Below are positions 8,024-16,453 of a stretch of 64,000 nucleotides of DNA, piece after piece. Numbering within the stretch: position 1 is the first letter of the stretch; each line of letters begins with the position of its first letter. Below the pieces are notes generated by a model, which was given only the letters and a program-made list of their open reading frames with translations, did not search any database and was not told where the DNA came from. Source of the stretch: Chelativorans xinjiangensis. GTDB taxonomy: Bacteria; Pseudomonadota; Alphaproteobacteria; Rhizobiales; Rhizobiaceae. Both the position numbers and the translations under genes were made by a program. The stretch covers positions 124,001 through 188,000 of the forward strand of contig NZ_WQNH01000001.1 of NCBI RefSeq assembly GCF_009812055.1. Direction: 5' to 3'.

Positions 8024-9928
8024 CTACTGCTTGATCCACATCTGCTGCGGTTGGCTGAGGCCGACGCCGCGGGTAACGTCGTCTTCCACCTTGCCGTCCA
8101 CGAAGTTGATGAAGTTGTTGGAGACGATCGCGGGCACGGCCTCCTCGCCGACGAGGCCGATCACCCAGCCTTCCGTGACGAAGGTCTCGATCATCTCGTT
8201 GACGGCCGCATCCGCTTCTTCGAGCGAACCCGCGGTGGACGCCTTGTCCCAGGCCGCCCAGACCTGCCGGATGGGATGGTCGGCCGGCGGCTCGATGCCG
8301 GATGCGCCCTCGGTCGAGTACCACACGTAGTACTGATTGGCGTAGCTGTCGTTGCCCATCATGATACGCGGGTCGGCCGGCACGACGGACAGGCGGTCGA
8401 AGGTGTAAAGATGAACCTGGAAATCGTTGTTATCCCGGTTCGAATCCCACTGCGTGCGGTCGATCATGCGCGGCAGGAGCTCGATGCCCACATCGCGAAG
8501 ATTGTCGGCTGCGAGTTCCAGGACCGTCGACTTGTCGGGATGTGCGCTCTCGACCACAATGGCAAGACGCTGGCCGTCCGGCCGCAGGCGGAAGCCCCCG
8601 CTGTCGCGCTCGGTGAGGCCCAAGCCGTCGAGCAGCTCGTTGGCGGCATCCGGGTCGTATTCGGCCCAGTGCTTTTCCAGATCCTCCCGGTAATAGGGCG
8701 AGCCGGAGATGGGTGCGGCCTGACGCCCCTCGGCCAGGCCCGAGAATGCCAGCTCGTTGATCAGCTCGCGGTCGATGGCGAGGTTCAGGGCATGGCGGAA
8801 ATCCTTCTCCTCGAAGAGCTTCCGCAGCACCTCATCCTTCATGTTGTAGTTGGGCACAAGCGACCAGGTGGTGGCGGAGGTACTGTTGCCGACCCGGAAG
8901 TTCCCCTTTTCCTCGTTCTCCTTGTAGAAGGTGAAGTCGGCTGTGCTGGCATAGCGCATCTGCATGTCGATCTGCCCCTGAACGACCATGAGATTGAAGC
9001 TCTCCTGCTCCTGGAACAGCTTGTGCTCGATGCGGTCGATATAGGGGAGCTGGTTCCCCTCCTGGTCGACGGCATAGTAGTAGGGATTGCGCACCATGGT
9101 GACGACGTCGCCGGGGGCCGGCCTTTCGATCTTCCAGGCGGTGATGACGGGCAGGTCCGGGTTCGACCACCAGGCCGTTATCACGCCCTTGGAGCCCCAC
9201 AAATCCGTCCATTTCTCGGCGCCGTACTTCTTCGCCGCCGCCTCAAGCTCCTCCTTTGAGGCGTATTTGTCGTTGAACTGGGCAAGGTAGTGCTTGGGGA
9301 ACAGGAAGCTCGGCCGGTCGAGGCTCGGCTCGCCGGTCGAATCCTTCGCCAGGATCTGCAGGAAATAGACATAGGGCTCGGCGAATTTCACCTTGAAGGT
9401 CCGCTCGTCGACGATCTCGACCTCCATCGGCTTGCCGCCGGGTGAGAAGGTGGGGTCGATCACCGGCACGATCTCGGGGTTGAGGAAGATGTCCTCGTAC
9501 CAGAAGCGCACGTCCTCCGTGGTCACCGGCTCGCCGTCCGACCACTTCAGGCCCGCAAGCAGCGTAAAGGTGTATTCGGTCGAATCCTCGTTGACCTCGT
9601 AGGATTCGATATAGGCCGGCACCAGCCGGAGCACGCCGTCATCGCCCTGCTCCCATTTGAGCACGCGCTCTTCCATCAGCTTGGTGGGCCCCCAACGGTC
9701 GCCCGGGCCCTTGTAGGCGCGCTGCCAGGTGCCGCCGTATTGGCCCACCTCCACCGCCTCCAGAACGGTGGGATTCTCCGGCAGCCGTTCGTCGACCGGC
9801 GGCAGTTCGCCCGCCGCCACCTTCTCGGCGAGCATGGGGGCCTCCTGAAACGCGTGGGCGGACGCCAGGAAGGAGGCCGAAGAGATCAGGCCGATCGCGA
9901 GCGCGGCAAGTGTGCGTTTGGCACTCAT
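8024..9928 (-). CDS. ABC transporter substrate-binding protein, family 5 (large form)
   Basis: 634 aa from ATG at 9928 (GAGG 8 nt upstream). A Sec signal peptide covers residues 1-27 or so (MSAKRTLAALAIGLISSASF... AHA). The mature protein belongs to solute-binding protein family 5: it has YTFTLLAGLKWSDGEPVTTEDV near the first lobe and RHALNLAIDRELINELAF in the second. At ~600 mature residues it is 80-100 residues longer than DppA, like rhizobial proteins that bind oligosaccharides. It is the first gene of the operon and is divergent in purpose, though not in strand, from the LacI gene upstream. Together with GH38 and LacI, a mannose-containing oligosaccharide is a reasonable but unproven ligand. 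Confidence 0.9.
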   Translation of the reverse strand: MSAKRTLAALAIGLISSASFLASAHAFQEAPMLAEKVAAGELPPVDERLPENPTVLEAVEVGQYGGTWQRAYKGPGDRWGPTKLMEERVLKWEQGDDGVLRLVPAYIESYEVNEDSTEYTFTLLAGLKWSDGEPVTTEDVRFWYEDIFLNPEIVPVIDPTFSPGGKPMEVEIVDERTFKVKFAEPYVYFLQILAKDSTGEPSLDRPSFLFPKHYLAQFNDKYASKEELEAAAKKYGAEKWTDLWGSKGVITAWWSNPDLPVITAWKIERPAPGDVVTMVRNPYYYAVDQEGNQLPYIDRIEHKLFQEQESFNLMVVQGQIDMQMRYASTADFTFYKENEEKGNFRVGNSTSATTWSLVPNYNMKDEVLRKLFEEKDFRHALNLAIDRELINELAFSGLAEGRQAAPISGSPYYREDLEKHWAEYDPDAANELLDGLGLTERDSGGFRLRPDGQRLAIVVESAHPDKSTVLELAADNLRDVGIELLPRMIDRTQWDSNRDNNDFQVHLYTFDRLSVVPADPRIMMGNDSYANQYYVWYSTEGASGIEPPADHPIRQVWAAWDKASTAGSLEEADAAVNEMIETFVTEGWVIGLVGEEAVPAIVSNNFINFVDGKVEDDVTRGVGLSQPQQMWIKQ

Positions 9929-10261
9929 GTGCATTGCCTCACTGGTTTTGAGAAGAAGAACGCGCGTATGCGCGGGCGCGCGGCGATCCGCCGGCGCTGG
10001 CTCTGCCCGATGTTCGGGCGTCAAACACAACGAAAAAATTTTCATGTCCTCCCTTTTGCTGCTTTCCTCTCCCGCAGCCGAAGCAGCCTTACTTTCTTAT
10101 CACCGCCTCATGCATGCGCCACTTGTTAGAATATACAATTGCGACAATTTCGCTACGAATCAACAGAAAATATTTGCACGAGCCTCCACCCCGGCAGGCA
10201 GCCATCCCAGTGAAAAGGCCGAAAAAGAGAACGCAAATTTTTCAATTGATTAGCGCAACCC
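9929..10261. other. 333-bp non-coding stretch upstream of the binding-protein gene
   Basis: AT-rich relative to its surroundings. It must hold the promoter of the binding-protein operon (minus strand). Small dyads are visible, such as GAAAA-AA-TTTTC near 10031 and AATTG-CGA-CAATT near 10137; either could be part of a LacI-type operator, but neither is strong. No RNA gene or further open frame with a convincing start was seen. Confidence 0.4.
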
Positions 10262-11314
10262 TCACCCATCAAGCGTGGCGACGCTCTTGCGGATGACAAG
10301 TTTGCAGCCGAGCTCGAGCCGATGCGCGGCGCGCTCGGTGGTGTTGGCGAGCACCCGCTGTTCGAGAAGGTGCAGCGCCTCCGGGCCCATCTGGTTGAGC
10401 GGCACATAGACGGTGGTCAGCGGCGGCGTCACCAGTTCGCCGAGCGCCACGCCGTCGAAACCCATGACGGAAACATCCTCGGGGATGCGGATACCCGCCG
10501 CGGTGAGCGCCCGCATGGCGCCGAGGGCAAGATTGTCGGCGGCGCAGAAGATCGCCGTCACGCCGTCGAGCCCTCCGCTTTCGGCAAGCCAGTGCGCGAT
10601 CGCCTTTTCGCCGAGCTTCGGCTCGTACCCGCCGGTATAAAGCACGCGCGCGTCGGCCAGGGGCAGTTCGTTGGCCTTGAACGCGTCGATGAACCCGTCG
10701 CGGCGGCGCCGGATGGTCGTGCGCCCCTCCCAGGTGAGATGCAGGATGGTGCGGTGCCCCTGCGAGATCAGCCAGTTGGTCGCAAGTTGCGCGGCAAAAC
10801 GGTTGCCGGGCGTGACGCTGTCGATCTTCATCTCCAGGTCTTCGCCGTTGATCAGCACCGCCGGTATGCCGGCATTGCCGATCCCATGCAAAACCTCGCG
10901 CCGGTCGTCGTTGAGAAGCAGAACGCCGTCGGCCGACTCCGCCTGGGCGGTCTCGACGATCTTGCGGGCCGTCAGCGAGCCGTTGCCGGTGAGCGGCACA
11001 AGCCGGACGCCCCGGCGCTCGCACTCGCGCGTCAGCCCGTTGAGCACGGTCCAGGAAAAGAGATTGATCTCGTTCTCCGGCATCGCGTCGTCCGGCACGG
11101 CGAGCACCACCGTATCGAGCGCGGTGATCGTCGCCTTGGCCTGCCGCTCCGCCAGATAGCCGAGCCGGCGCGCCGCATCGACCACACGCGCCCGCACCTC
11201 GGCCGAGATGGGCGCCGTGCCGTTGAGCACGTGCGAGACCGTCGAGATGGCCACTCCCGCCTCGCGGGAGATGTCCTTTATGCCGACCTTCTTGCGTGGG
11301 GGCATGGGTTTCAT
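10262..11314 (-). CDS. LacI-family transcriptional regulator
   Basis: 350 aa. The N-terminal LacI helix-turn-helix and hinge read VGIKDISREAGVAISTVSHVLNG, followed by RVVDAARRLGY. The periplasmic-binding-like effector domain follows (IFCAADNLALGAMRALTAAG, DVSVMGFDGVALGELVTPPLTTV). The start at 11314 (MKPMPPRKK) is uncertain; an ATG three codons downstream is equally possible. It lies just upstream of the transporter operon and downstream of the PHP hydrolase on the same strand, so it probably represses the sugar operon until an imported sugar binds. No operator could be identified with confidence. Confidence 0.92.
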   Translation of the reverse strand: MKPMPPRKKVGIKDISREAGVAISTVSHVLNGTAPISAEVRARVVDAARRLGYLAERQAKATITALDTVVLAVPDDAMPENEINLFSWTVLNGLTRECERRGVRLVPLTGNGSLTARKIVETAQAESADGVLLLNDDRREVLHGIGNAGIPAVLINGEDLEMKIDSVTPGNRFAAQLATNWLISQGHRTILHLTWEGRTTIRRRRDGFIDAFKANELPLADARVLYTGGYEPKLGEKAIAHWLAESGGLDGVTAIFCAADNLALGAMRALTAAGIRIPEDVSVMGFDGVALGELVTPPLTTVYVPLNQMGPEALHLLEQRVLANTTERAAHRLELGCKLVIRKSVATLDG

Positions 11315-11361
11315 CCGGAGCGGGCGAAAGGATCGTGTGCAGGCTGATCCACAACGGCCGG

Positions 11362-11470
11362 CGTCATCCCGGAAAGCCGAAGGCTTGTCCGGGACCCATT
11401 CCGTGACCAGTCCACGTTCCGGAATGGGTCCCGGACAGCCTCCGCTATCGCTCCGGCTTCCGGGATGACG
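11362..11470. repeat. Palindromic intergenic repeat, CGTCATCCCGG family, copy 2
   Basis: Starts CGTCATCCCGGAAAGCCG and ends CTTCCGGGATGACG. Inner half-sites GTCCGGGACCCATTCCG and GGAATGGGTCCCGGACAG form a strong stem. It lies in the 194-bp gap between the LacI and PHP-hydrolase genes and could act as a transcript-stabilising hairpin. Confidence 0.8.
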
Positions 11471-11508
11471 GCGGTGGTGGCGGCTGGATGCACTAGACGC
11501 ATCTCGCG

Positions 11509-12747
11509 CTACTCCGCGTAGAACGGGTTGGTGAAAAGTCGCGGCTCTTCGCCGTGCCAGACCTCGAAGCGCGCAAACCGCCCATCCATCCGCCCTTCCT
11601 TTACGATTTCGGCCTGCCCCGGCTCCGCCCGAAGGGCTTCGAGCGTCCCCCGTTCGGTGACGAGCCGCACCTCGTCGCCCGCCGCAAGTCCCGAAAACCG
11701 CACCGCGTACGGCGCACCGGAAGGCAAGCGCTCGCCGAACATGGCGGCACCGTCGAGCGGCTCGGCCATCGTCGTTTCCGGCCCGAAGCACACCACGTTG
11801 CGCCCGGCCCTTACGGCGTCGAGCACGTCGGCCACCGCTTCGCCATGGGCGAGGAGCCTGTTCGACGGGCGGCCGTGCCGGCGCCGGTTCTTCAGGTGAA
11901 AGTCGCTGCCGCCGGTCGCCGGGACGATCCTTCCGGCGGCCAAAAGCTCCTGCCAGAAGTGAAGGGCATCGGCGTTCAGGGGCGACCAATGGCCGTTCCA
12001 GATCTCGATGGCGTCGAAATCGAGGTCGAGCCCGCACTGCCACTTGCCGCCCTCCGAACCCTGGAAGGGATGGTTGATGACGATGGTCGCTCCGTTCGCC
12101 CGCGCCTCGGCCATGCGCTCGGCCACGTCTTCCGGCCGGCGGCAGCGCCAATCTTGCACGGGGTCGGCGACGCCCAGGAAATTCGTGTGGCCCCAGTAGC
12201 TGGTCAACTCCATGCCGGGGATCACCAGCATGCCCGGATCGTCCGGCCGCACGCGGTTCTGCGCGGTGGTGTTGTGGTCGGTAAGGGCCACGAAGTCGAG
12301 GCGGGCGGTGCGCGCCCGGTGGATCGCGTCGCCCACCGGCACGCCGCCGTCGGAATGCTCGGTGTGGGAATGGATATCGCCGGTGAGCCAGCGGGCGCGG
12401 CGCGGGATCAGCCTTATCGTCACGTCGACCCGGCAATCCGGCCCAACCTTGACGATACCCAACACCACGTCCCAGCGCCCGGCGAGCGGGCCCGGATGGT
12501 AGCCGGGTGTGGCCCTGTCGGCGGCGATCGTGATGTGGCCGTACTCCGATCCGGTCCAGCCGCGCATGCGCCCTTCATGCGCCATGCCGAGATCGATCAC
12601 GCTACCGCCGCTGCCGGCCGGGAAGAGGTAGGAAACCTCGATCCGCTCGACCTCCGGCCCGACGTGGAAGGGAATTTCGACAAAGGATTTATCGCCGCCG
12701 GGAAAGTCGGTGACGATGTGGGTGAAATGGTGCTGCTGGCTTCCCAC
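11509..12747 (-). CDS. PHP-domain metal-dependent hydrolase (CehA/McbA-like)
   Basis: 412 aa from GTG at 12747, with GAGAGG upstream. Residues ~1-115 form a beta-rich N-terminal domain. The PHP domain follows with metal ligands visible as GDIHSHTEHSDG (~residues 122-133), DFVALTDHN, VINHP and TGGSDFH. A C-terminal beta domain closes the protein. PHP proteins of the CehA type are di- or trinuclear metal phosphoesterases or carbamate hydrolases. Here the gene sits between an alpha-mannosidase and the transporter operon, so a phosphodiester or substituted-glycan substrate is possible. No signal peptide is seen. Confidence 0.85.
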   Translation of the reverse strand: MGSQQHHFTHIVTDFPGGDKSFVEIPFHVGPEVERIEVSYLFPAGSGGSVIDLGMAHEGRMRGWTGSEYGHITIAADRATPGYHPGPLAGRWDVVLGIVKVGPDCRVDVTIRLIPRRARWLTGDIHSHTEHSDGGVPVGDAIHRARTARLDFVALTDHNTTAQNRVRPDDPGMLVIPGMELTSYWGHTNFLGVADPVQDWRCRRPEDVAERMAEARANGATIVINHPFQGSEGGKWQCGLDLDFDAIEIWNGHWSPLNADALHFWQELLAAGRIVPATGGSDFHLKNRRRHGRPSNRLLAHGEAVADVLDAVRAGRNVVCFGPETTMAEPLDGAAMFGERLPSGAPYAVRFSGLAAGDEVRLVTERGTLEALRAEPGQAEIVKEGRMDGRFARFEVWHGEEPRLFTNPFYAE

Positions 12748-12779
12748 GGCTATCCTCTCCCCAGTCGAGCCAGGGTCAA

Positions 12780-12935
12780 CGCATATGAGTTATTTTTGCC
12801 GGCTTCGCCGGGACCCCCACCCCTCACCCCTCCCCTCAAGGGGGAGGGGGGCGCCGACGCCTCAGAATCCCCCTCCCCCTTGAGGGCAGGGGTGAGGGGT
12901 GGGGGTCCGAGCAAGAAATCACAATCCATATGCGA
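12780..12935. repeat. 156-bp palindromic element, copy D, overlapping the 3' end of the mannosidase gene
   Basis: Begins CGCATATGAG and ends CCATATGCGA, giving near-perfect terminal inverted repeats, with the same core as the copies at 2314, 2757 and 5363. Its right end supplies the last codons and TGA stop of the alpha-mannosidase gene (AIAYGL then stop), so the element lies across a gene end. Confidence 0.85.
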
Positions 12936-15900
12936 TTGCCCTCCCCAGCCGGATGGTGCGGATCTGAAACGGTGCGAAGTCGAGCCTTACCTTGCCGTCG
13001 GTCACGGGAAGCGCTTCGGGGGAGCGCTCCAGAAGATCGACCTCGACCGCCTCGGCAAAACCATCCGGAAGGATGAGCGCGGCTTCCGCTCTGCGCCCAT
13101 GCGTCTCCCACAGGCGGAGGACGATCCCCTCGCTTTCCTCCGCCTTCTTCACGCTCTCGACGGTGACGCCTTCCCCCTCCACCTCGAGGAGCGAGGTGGA
13201 GGCGCCCGCCGCGCCTTCACCGCCTTCCAGCAGCCGGAGCGGCATGTTGAAGGCCTCGGCTGCCGCCGGCACGCCCTCGCCCGCAAAGGTGCCGTGATGG
13301 ACGAGAATGCCGTAGCGGAAACGGTGCTCGCCCTGGTCCGCTTCCGCCCAGGGCCAAGTCGGGGAGCGCAGGAGGGTGAGCCTGAGCGTCGTGCCTTTCG
13401 CGTCGTAGCCGTATTTGCAGTCGTTCAGGAGGGCGGCGCCGAAATCGGGCTCCGAGACATCCAGCCAGCGGTGCATGGCGCATTCGAACCGCGCCGTATC
13501 CCACGACGTGTTGCGATGGGTCGGCCGCCGCACATGGCCGAACTGGATCTCGGCATTGACCGCGTCCGCGCGGATGTCGAGAGGAAATGCCGCTTTCACC
13601 AGCGTATGCTGCTCGTGCCAGTCGACGAAGGTGTCGAAATCGAGCCGGGCCGACCCGGCTTCCAGCGCCACCACCTGGACGATGCGCGAGCGCTCGTAGC
13701 GCCATTCGAAGCGGATGGCGGCGCGATAGGGGCCGGTCTCGACCACCTTTGCCGAGACGAGATCGTCGATCTCCCACGCCTGGTCCTCGAAATCAGGATC
13801 GATCTCCCAGGCGTCGAAGGCAACCGGCATGTCGCGGAAGGCCTGCAGCCGGTTTGCGCACACGCCAGGCTTCAGGACCTCGCGCCCGTTGCGCTTGTCG
13901 CGGATCGAGACGATGCGCCCCTTCTCGTCGAAGGCTACCGTGAGAACCGCGTTCTCGATATGGCGCTCCGATACCGATAGGTCGCCCGACCCTTCGGCCG
14001 GCGCGCCGTCCTCCACCCGCACGATGCGCGTTGCCAGCGCCGGCACGGCGGCGATGGGCGCGACCTGCTCCAGCGCGCCGTCCGCCCGGTGCACGCTTTG
14101 CGTTGGCAGTCTTTTGCCGCCGTCGACGACCGTCTTCGCCCCGGCGCCCGGCAGCGCGGCGAGCCCGCCGCGCGGCCGGCCGAGGGCGTTGAACAGGAGA
14201 TGTTCCCCCTTCCCCGCCAGCACACCCGCGAGTTCCGCCGTCAGCGCCGCCGCCTCCTCGAAGAAGGCCGCATAATCGCGGTCGCTGTCCTCGTAGACGC
14301 CGCCGATGGAGGAGCCGGGCAGGATGTCGTGGAACTGGTTGAGAAGCACGATGCGCCAGAGCCGGTGCAGGCGTTCGGACGGATAGGGATGGGCGCGCGA
14401 GAGATTGGCGAGCACCGCCAGCGCCTCGATCTCCCTCAGCGCGATCTCGGCCAGGCGGTTGTTGCGCTTGTTCTTGGCGACCGAGGTCAGCGTGCCGCGG
14501 TGGTATTCGAGGTAGAGTTCGCCGACCCAGGTGGGGAAGCGCTCGGGCTCGGCCGCCATCCTCTCCAGAAGCCGCTCGAAGAAGGGGCGCATCGCCTCGT
14601 GCCGCACCTTCGGGCAGCCGGGAATGCCGCGCTCCATGCGCCTGACGTTTTCCAGCATCTCGCGCGTCGGCCCGCCGCCGCCGTCGCCGTGGCCATAGAC
14701 GAGGAAGATTTCCTCGTTCGCCGCCTGCTGCCCGTAGCGCCGCCACGCCCCCATCACATGGCTTGGCTTCAGGTCCGGATTGTAGGTCGTGCCGATGCTC
14801 TTGGCGTCGTAGGGCTGGGTGGTGAGGAAATAGGCCGCGACGCTCGTGCCGTCGATGCCCTGCCAGTGGAAGGTGTCGTAGGGCATGCGGTTGGTGTCGT
14901 TCCACGACAGCTTGTGCGTGACGAACACGTCGAGCCCGGAAAGGCGCATGAGCTGCGGCAGGGCCGCCGTATAGCCGAAGGTGTCGGGCAGCCAGACGAT
15001 GCGCGGGCGCACCCCGAACTTTTCTTCGTGATAGCGCACCCCGTGCAGGATGTGCCGCACGAAGGATTCGCCGCCGGTGATGTTGGCATCCGGCTCCAGC
15101 CACAAGGCGCCTTCGATCTCGAACCGGCCTTCACAAACGCGCTCGGCAAGGCGTGCGAAGAGCTCGGGATAATCCTCCTCCAGCCAGTCGAGGAGGACGC
15201 CCTGATTATACATGAAGCGGTAGTCGGGATACTCCTCCATCAGGCGGAGTGCCGTCGCCATGGAGCGCGCCATCTTGCGCCGCGTGGCGGCCAGCCGCCA
15301 GAGCCAGGCGACGTCGATATGGGTGTGGCCGGTGGCGACGACGGTGGGCTTCTTCTCGAAATCCGCCGCCTCGTAGATGCGCGCGGCGATGGCCTCGGCC
15401 GCCACAAGGCTCGCCGTGAAGCGTGCGGCATCGCCCGGCCGGAAGTCGATCGCTGCGAGCGCGGCGTCGACGCCATTGAGGATGAGATGCCGCCGGGCGT
15501 CGTCCTCCGCCAGATGCCGCGCCACGTCCACAGGCACGCGCAGATCGTAGTAGACCTTCTGCGCAACGGCATCGTGCACGAGGAGCGCGACTGACAGGCC
15601 GAGCAGGCGCCGATCCTCGATCGTCTCCGCCTCGATGACGATCTCGAAGCGCTCGCCGGCGACGGCGTTTTCGGTCAGAAGCACCTCGCGGTGGTTGCCG
15701 TCCACCCCTTGGGCGATGCGGTCGCCGATCCAGACGAGGCATTGCGGGTCGGAGCGCCCCATCGGGCGCCCGAACTCGGCCTCGACACCCAGGAAGACCC
15801 TGCGCCCCGCCGCAGTCGCGGGAATCTCCACTGTACCGGCAAACTGGAAGCGCCTCTCCGGGCCGCCCCAGACGAGATCGTCCCGCATCTCCAGCCAGCC

Positions 15901-16032
15901 GTTTCCTGGCGCGGCGGCGTTCCCGCCATCGGACACTTGTCGGAACCGCAACGGCACGTCGGCATCGAGCGGTTGAAAAATCCGCTCGCGGAGCGCTCCA
16001 AGGAGATGATCTATCTTGGTGATACGGTGCAT
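12919..16032 (-). CDS. Alpha-mannosidase, glycoside hydrolase family 38
   Basis: 1037 aa, the usual length for bacterial GH38. An N-terminal beta domain of ~225 residues is followed by the catalytic domain with zinc ligands in GHTHIDVAWLW (H238, D240). The nucleophile is probably Asp350 in VWLPDTFGYTAALPQLM. Large beta domains fill the C-terminal half. GH38 enzymes are retaining, zinc-dependent exo-alpha-mannosidases. No signal peptide is present, so it probably trims mannosides imported by the ABC system to free mannose in the cytosol. The last six codons and the stop come from the palindromic element at 12780-12935, meaning the original C-terminus has been replaced. Confidence 0.93.
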   Translation of the reverse strand: MHRITKIDHLLGALRERIFQPLDADVPLRFRQVSDGGNAAAPGNGWLEMRDDLVWGGPERRFQFAGTVEIPATAAGRRVFLGVEAEFGRPMGRSDPQCLVWIGDRIAQGVDGNHREVLLTENAVAGERFEIVIEAETIEDRRLLGLSVALLVHDAVAQKVYYDLRVPVDVARHLAEDDARRHLILNGVDAALAAIDFRPGDAARFTASLVAAEAIAARIYEAADFEKKPTVVATGHTHIDVAWLWRLAATRRKMARSMATALRLMEEYPDYRFMYNQGVLLDWLEEDYPELFARLAERVCEGRFEIEGALWLEPDANITGGESFVRHILHGVRYHEEKFGVRPRIVWLPDTFGYTAALPQLMRLSGLDVFVTHKLSWNDTNRMPYDTFHWQGIDGTSVAAYFLTTQPYDAKSIGTTYNPDLKPSHVMGAWRRYGQQAANEEIFLVYGHGDGGGGPTREMLENVRRMERGIPGCPKVRHEAMRPFFERLLERMAAEPERFPTWVGELYLEYHRGTLTSVAKNKRNNRLAEIALREIEALAVLANLSRAHPYPSERLHRLWRIVLLNQFHDILPGSSIGGVYEDSDRDYAAFFEEAAALTAELAGVLAGKGEHLLFNALGRPRGGLAALPGAGAKTVVDGGKRLPTQSVHRADGALEQVAPIAAVPALATRIVRVEDGAPAEGSGDLSVSERHIENAVLTVAFDEKGRIVSIRDKRNGREVLKPGVCANRLQAFRDMPVAFDAWEIDPDFEDQAWEIDDLVSAKVVETGPYRAAIRFEWRYERSRIVQVVALEAGSARLDFDTFVDWHEQHTLVKAAFPLDIRADAVNAEIQFGHVRRPTHRNTSWDTARFECAMHRWLDVSEPDFGAALLNDCKYGYDAKGTTLRLTLLRSPTWPWAEADQGEHRFRYGILVHHGTFAGEGVPAAAEAFNMPLRLLEGGEGAAGASTSLLEVEGEGVTVESVKKAEESEGIVLRLWETHGRRAEAALILPDGFAEAVEVDLLERSPEALPVTDGKVRLDFAPFQIRTIRLGRAIAYGL

Positions 16033-16033
16033 T

Positions 16034-16087
16034 GGCTGTCGCTGGGTAGGGGGCTGTCACTGGGTAGGGGGCTGTCACTGGCTGGGG
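16034..16087. repeat. Three tandem 18-bp repeats
   Basis: GGCTGTCRCTGGGTAGGG occurs twice perfectly apart from one base and a third time with two changes, immediately upstream of the mannosidase start. The rest of the non-coding stretch 16033-16453 (421 bp) shows nothing beyond the promoter and the operator-like site described separately. Confidence 0.75.
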
Positions 16088-16371
16088 CTCGCGGCAGGTC
16101 CCAATCGCCCTCACGGGCGGCGAAACGGGCCGAGAGGAAGTGAAAGTTTTTCATGATTTGCCACATCTGAGCCGAAAAACTATCGCGCCATCGTCTTCTT
16201 CACAAGCCTTCATTCCGGCCTCTCCACCGCCCCTGCCTTCGCTCCGGGCCATGCGCCCCGACCGCCACTTGCGCGATTCATCCTGAAAATAATTTCGTAC
16301 GGGCGAAGGTAGCGCTCGCAGGGCCGGCACGCGCCTTTCCCTGTCGCCTTCAAGGTCGAAAAGCCCGGCGC

Positions 16372-16401
16372 TTGACGTGGCTTTCATCATCGCACTATCA
16401 T
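16372..16401 (+). promoter_or_regulatory. Candidate sigma-70 promoter for the ABC/deacetylase operon
   Basis: TTGACG at 16372-16377 and TATCAT at 16396-16401 are separated by 18 bp and lie ~50 bp upstream of the binding-protein start codon. The downstream site at 16420-16437 would sit in the initially transcribed region. Confidence 0.5.
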
Positions 16402-16419
16402 CCCCTTAGAGGGAATAAA

Positions 16420-16437
16420 CATCATAATAATGGAATA
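16420..16437 (-). promoter_or_regulatory. Operator-like site shared with the IclR gene promoter
   Basis: Read on the minus strand this is TATTCCATTATTATGATG, matching 16 of 18 bases of TATTCCATGATTATGGAG at 24341-24358 upstream of the IclR gene. It lies between the candidate -10 element and the ribosome binding site AGAGGAG of the binding-protein gene, a position suited to repression by IclR (inference). Confidence 0.45.
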
Positions 16438-16453
16438 AGAGGAGAAACAGATC

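Noticed and set aside
9929-10261. A clear LacI operator upstream of the binding-protein gene
   Set aside because: Only short AT-rich dyads are present; none has the length or central CG of typical alphaproteobacterial LacI sites, so no operator was called.
10262-12436. A 724-codon open frame joining a basic protein to LacI
   Set aside because: The extension overlaps the PHP hydrolase out of frame and has Arg/Pro-rich shadow composition. The LacI HTH begins right after ATG 11314.
11554-13980. An 808-codon plus-strand open frame
   Set aside because: It lies antisense to the PHP and mannosidase genes, with the His/Arg-rich composition typical of GC-rich shadow frames and no domain match.
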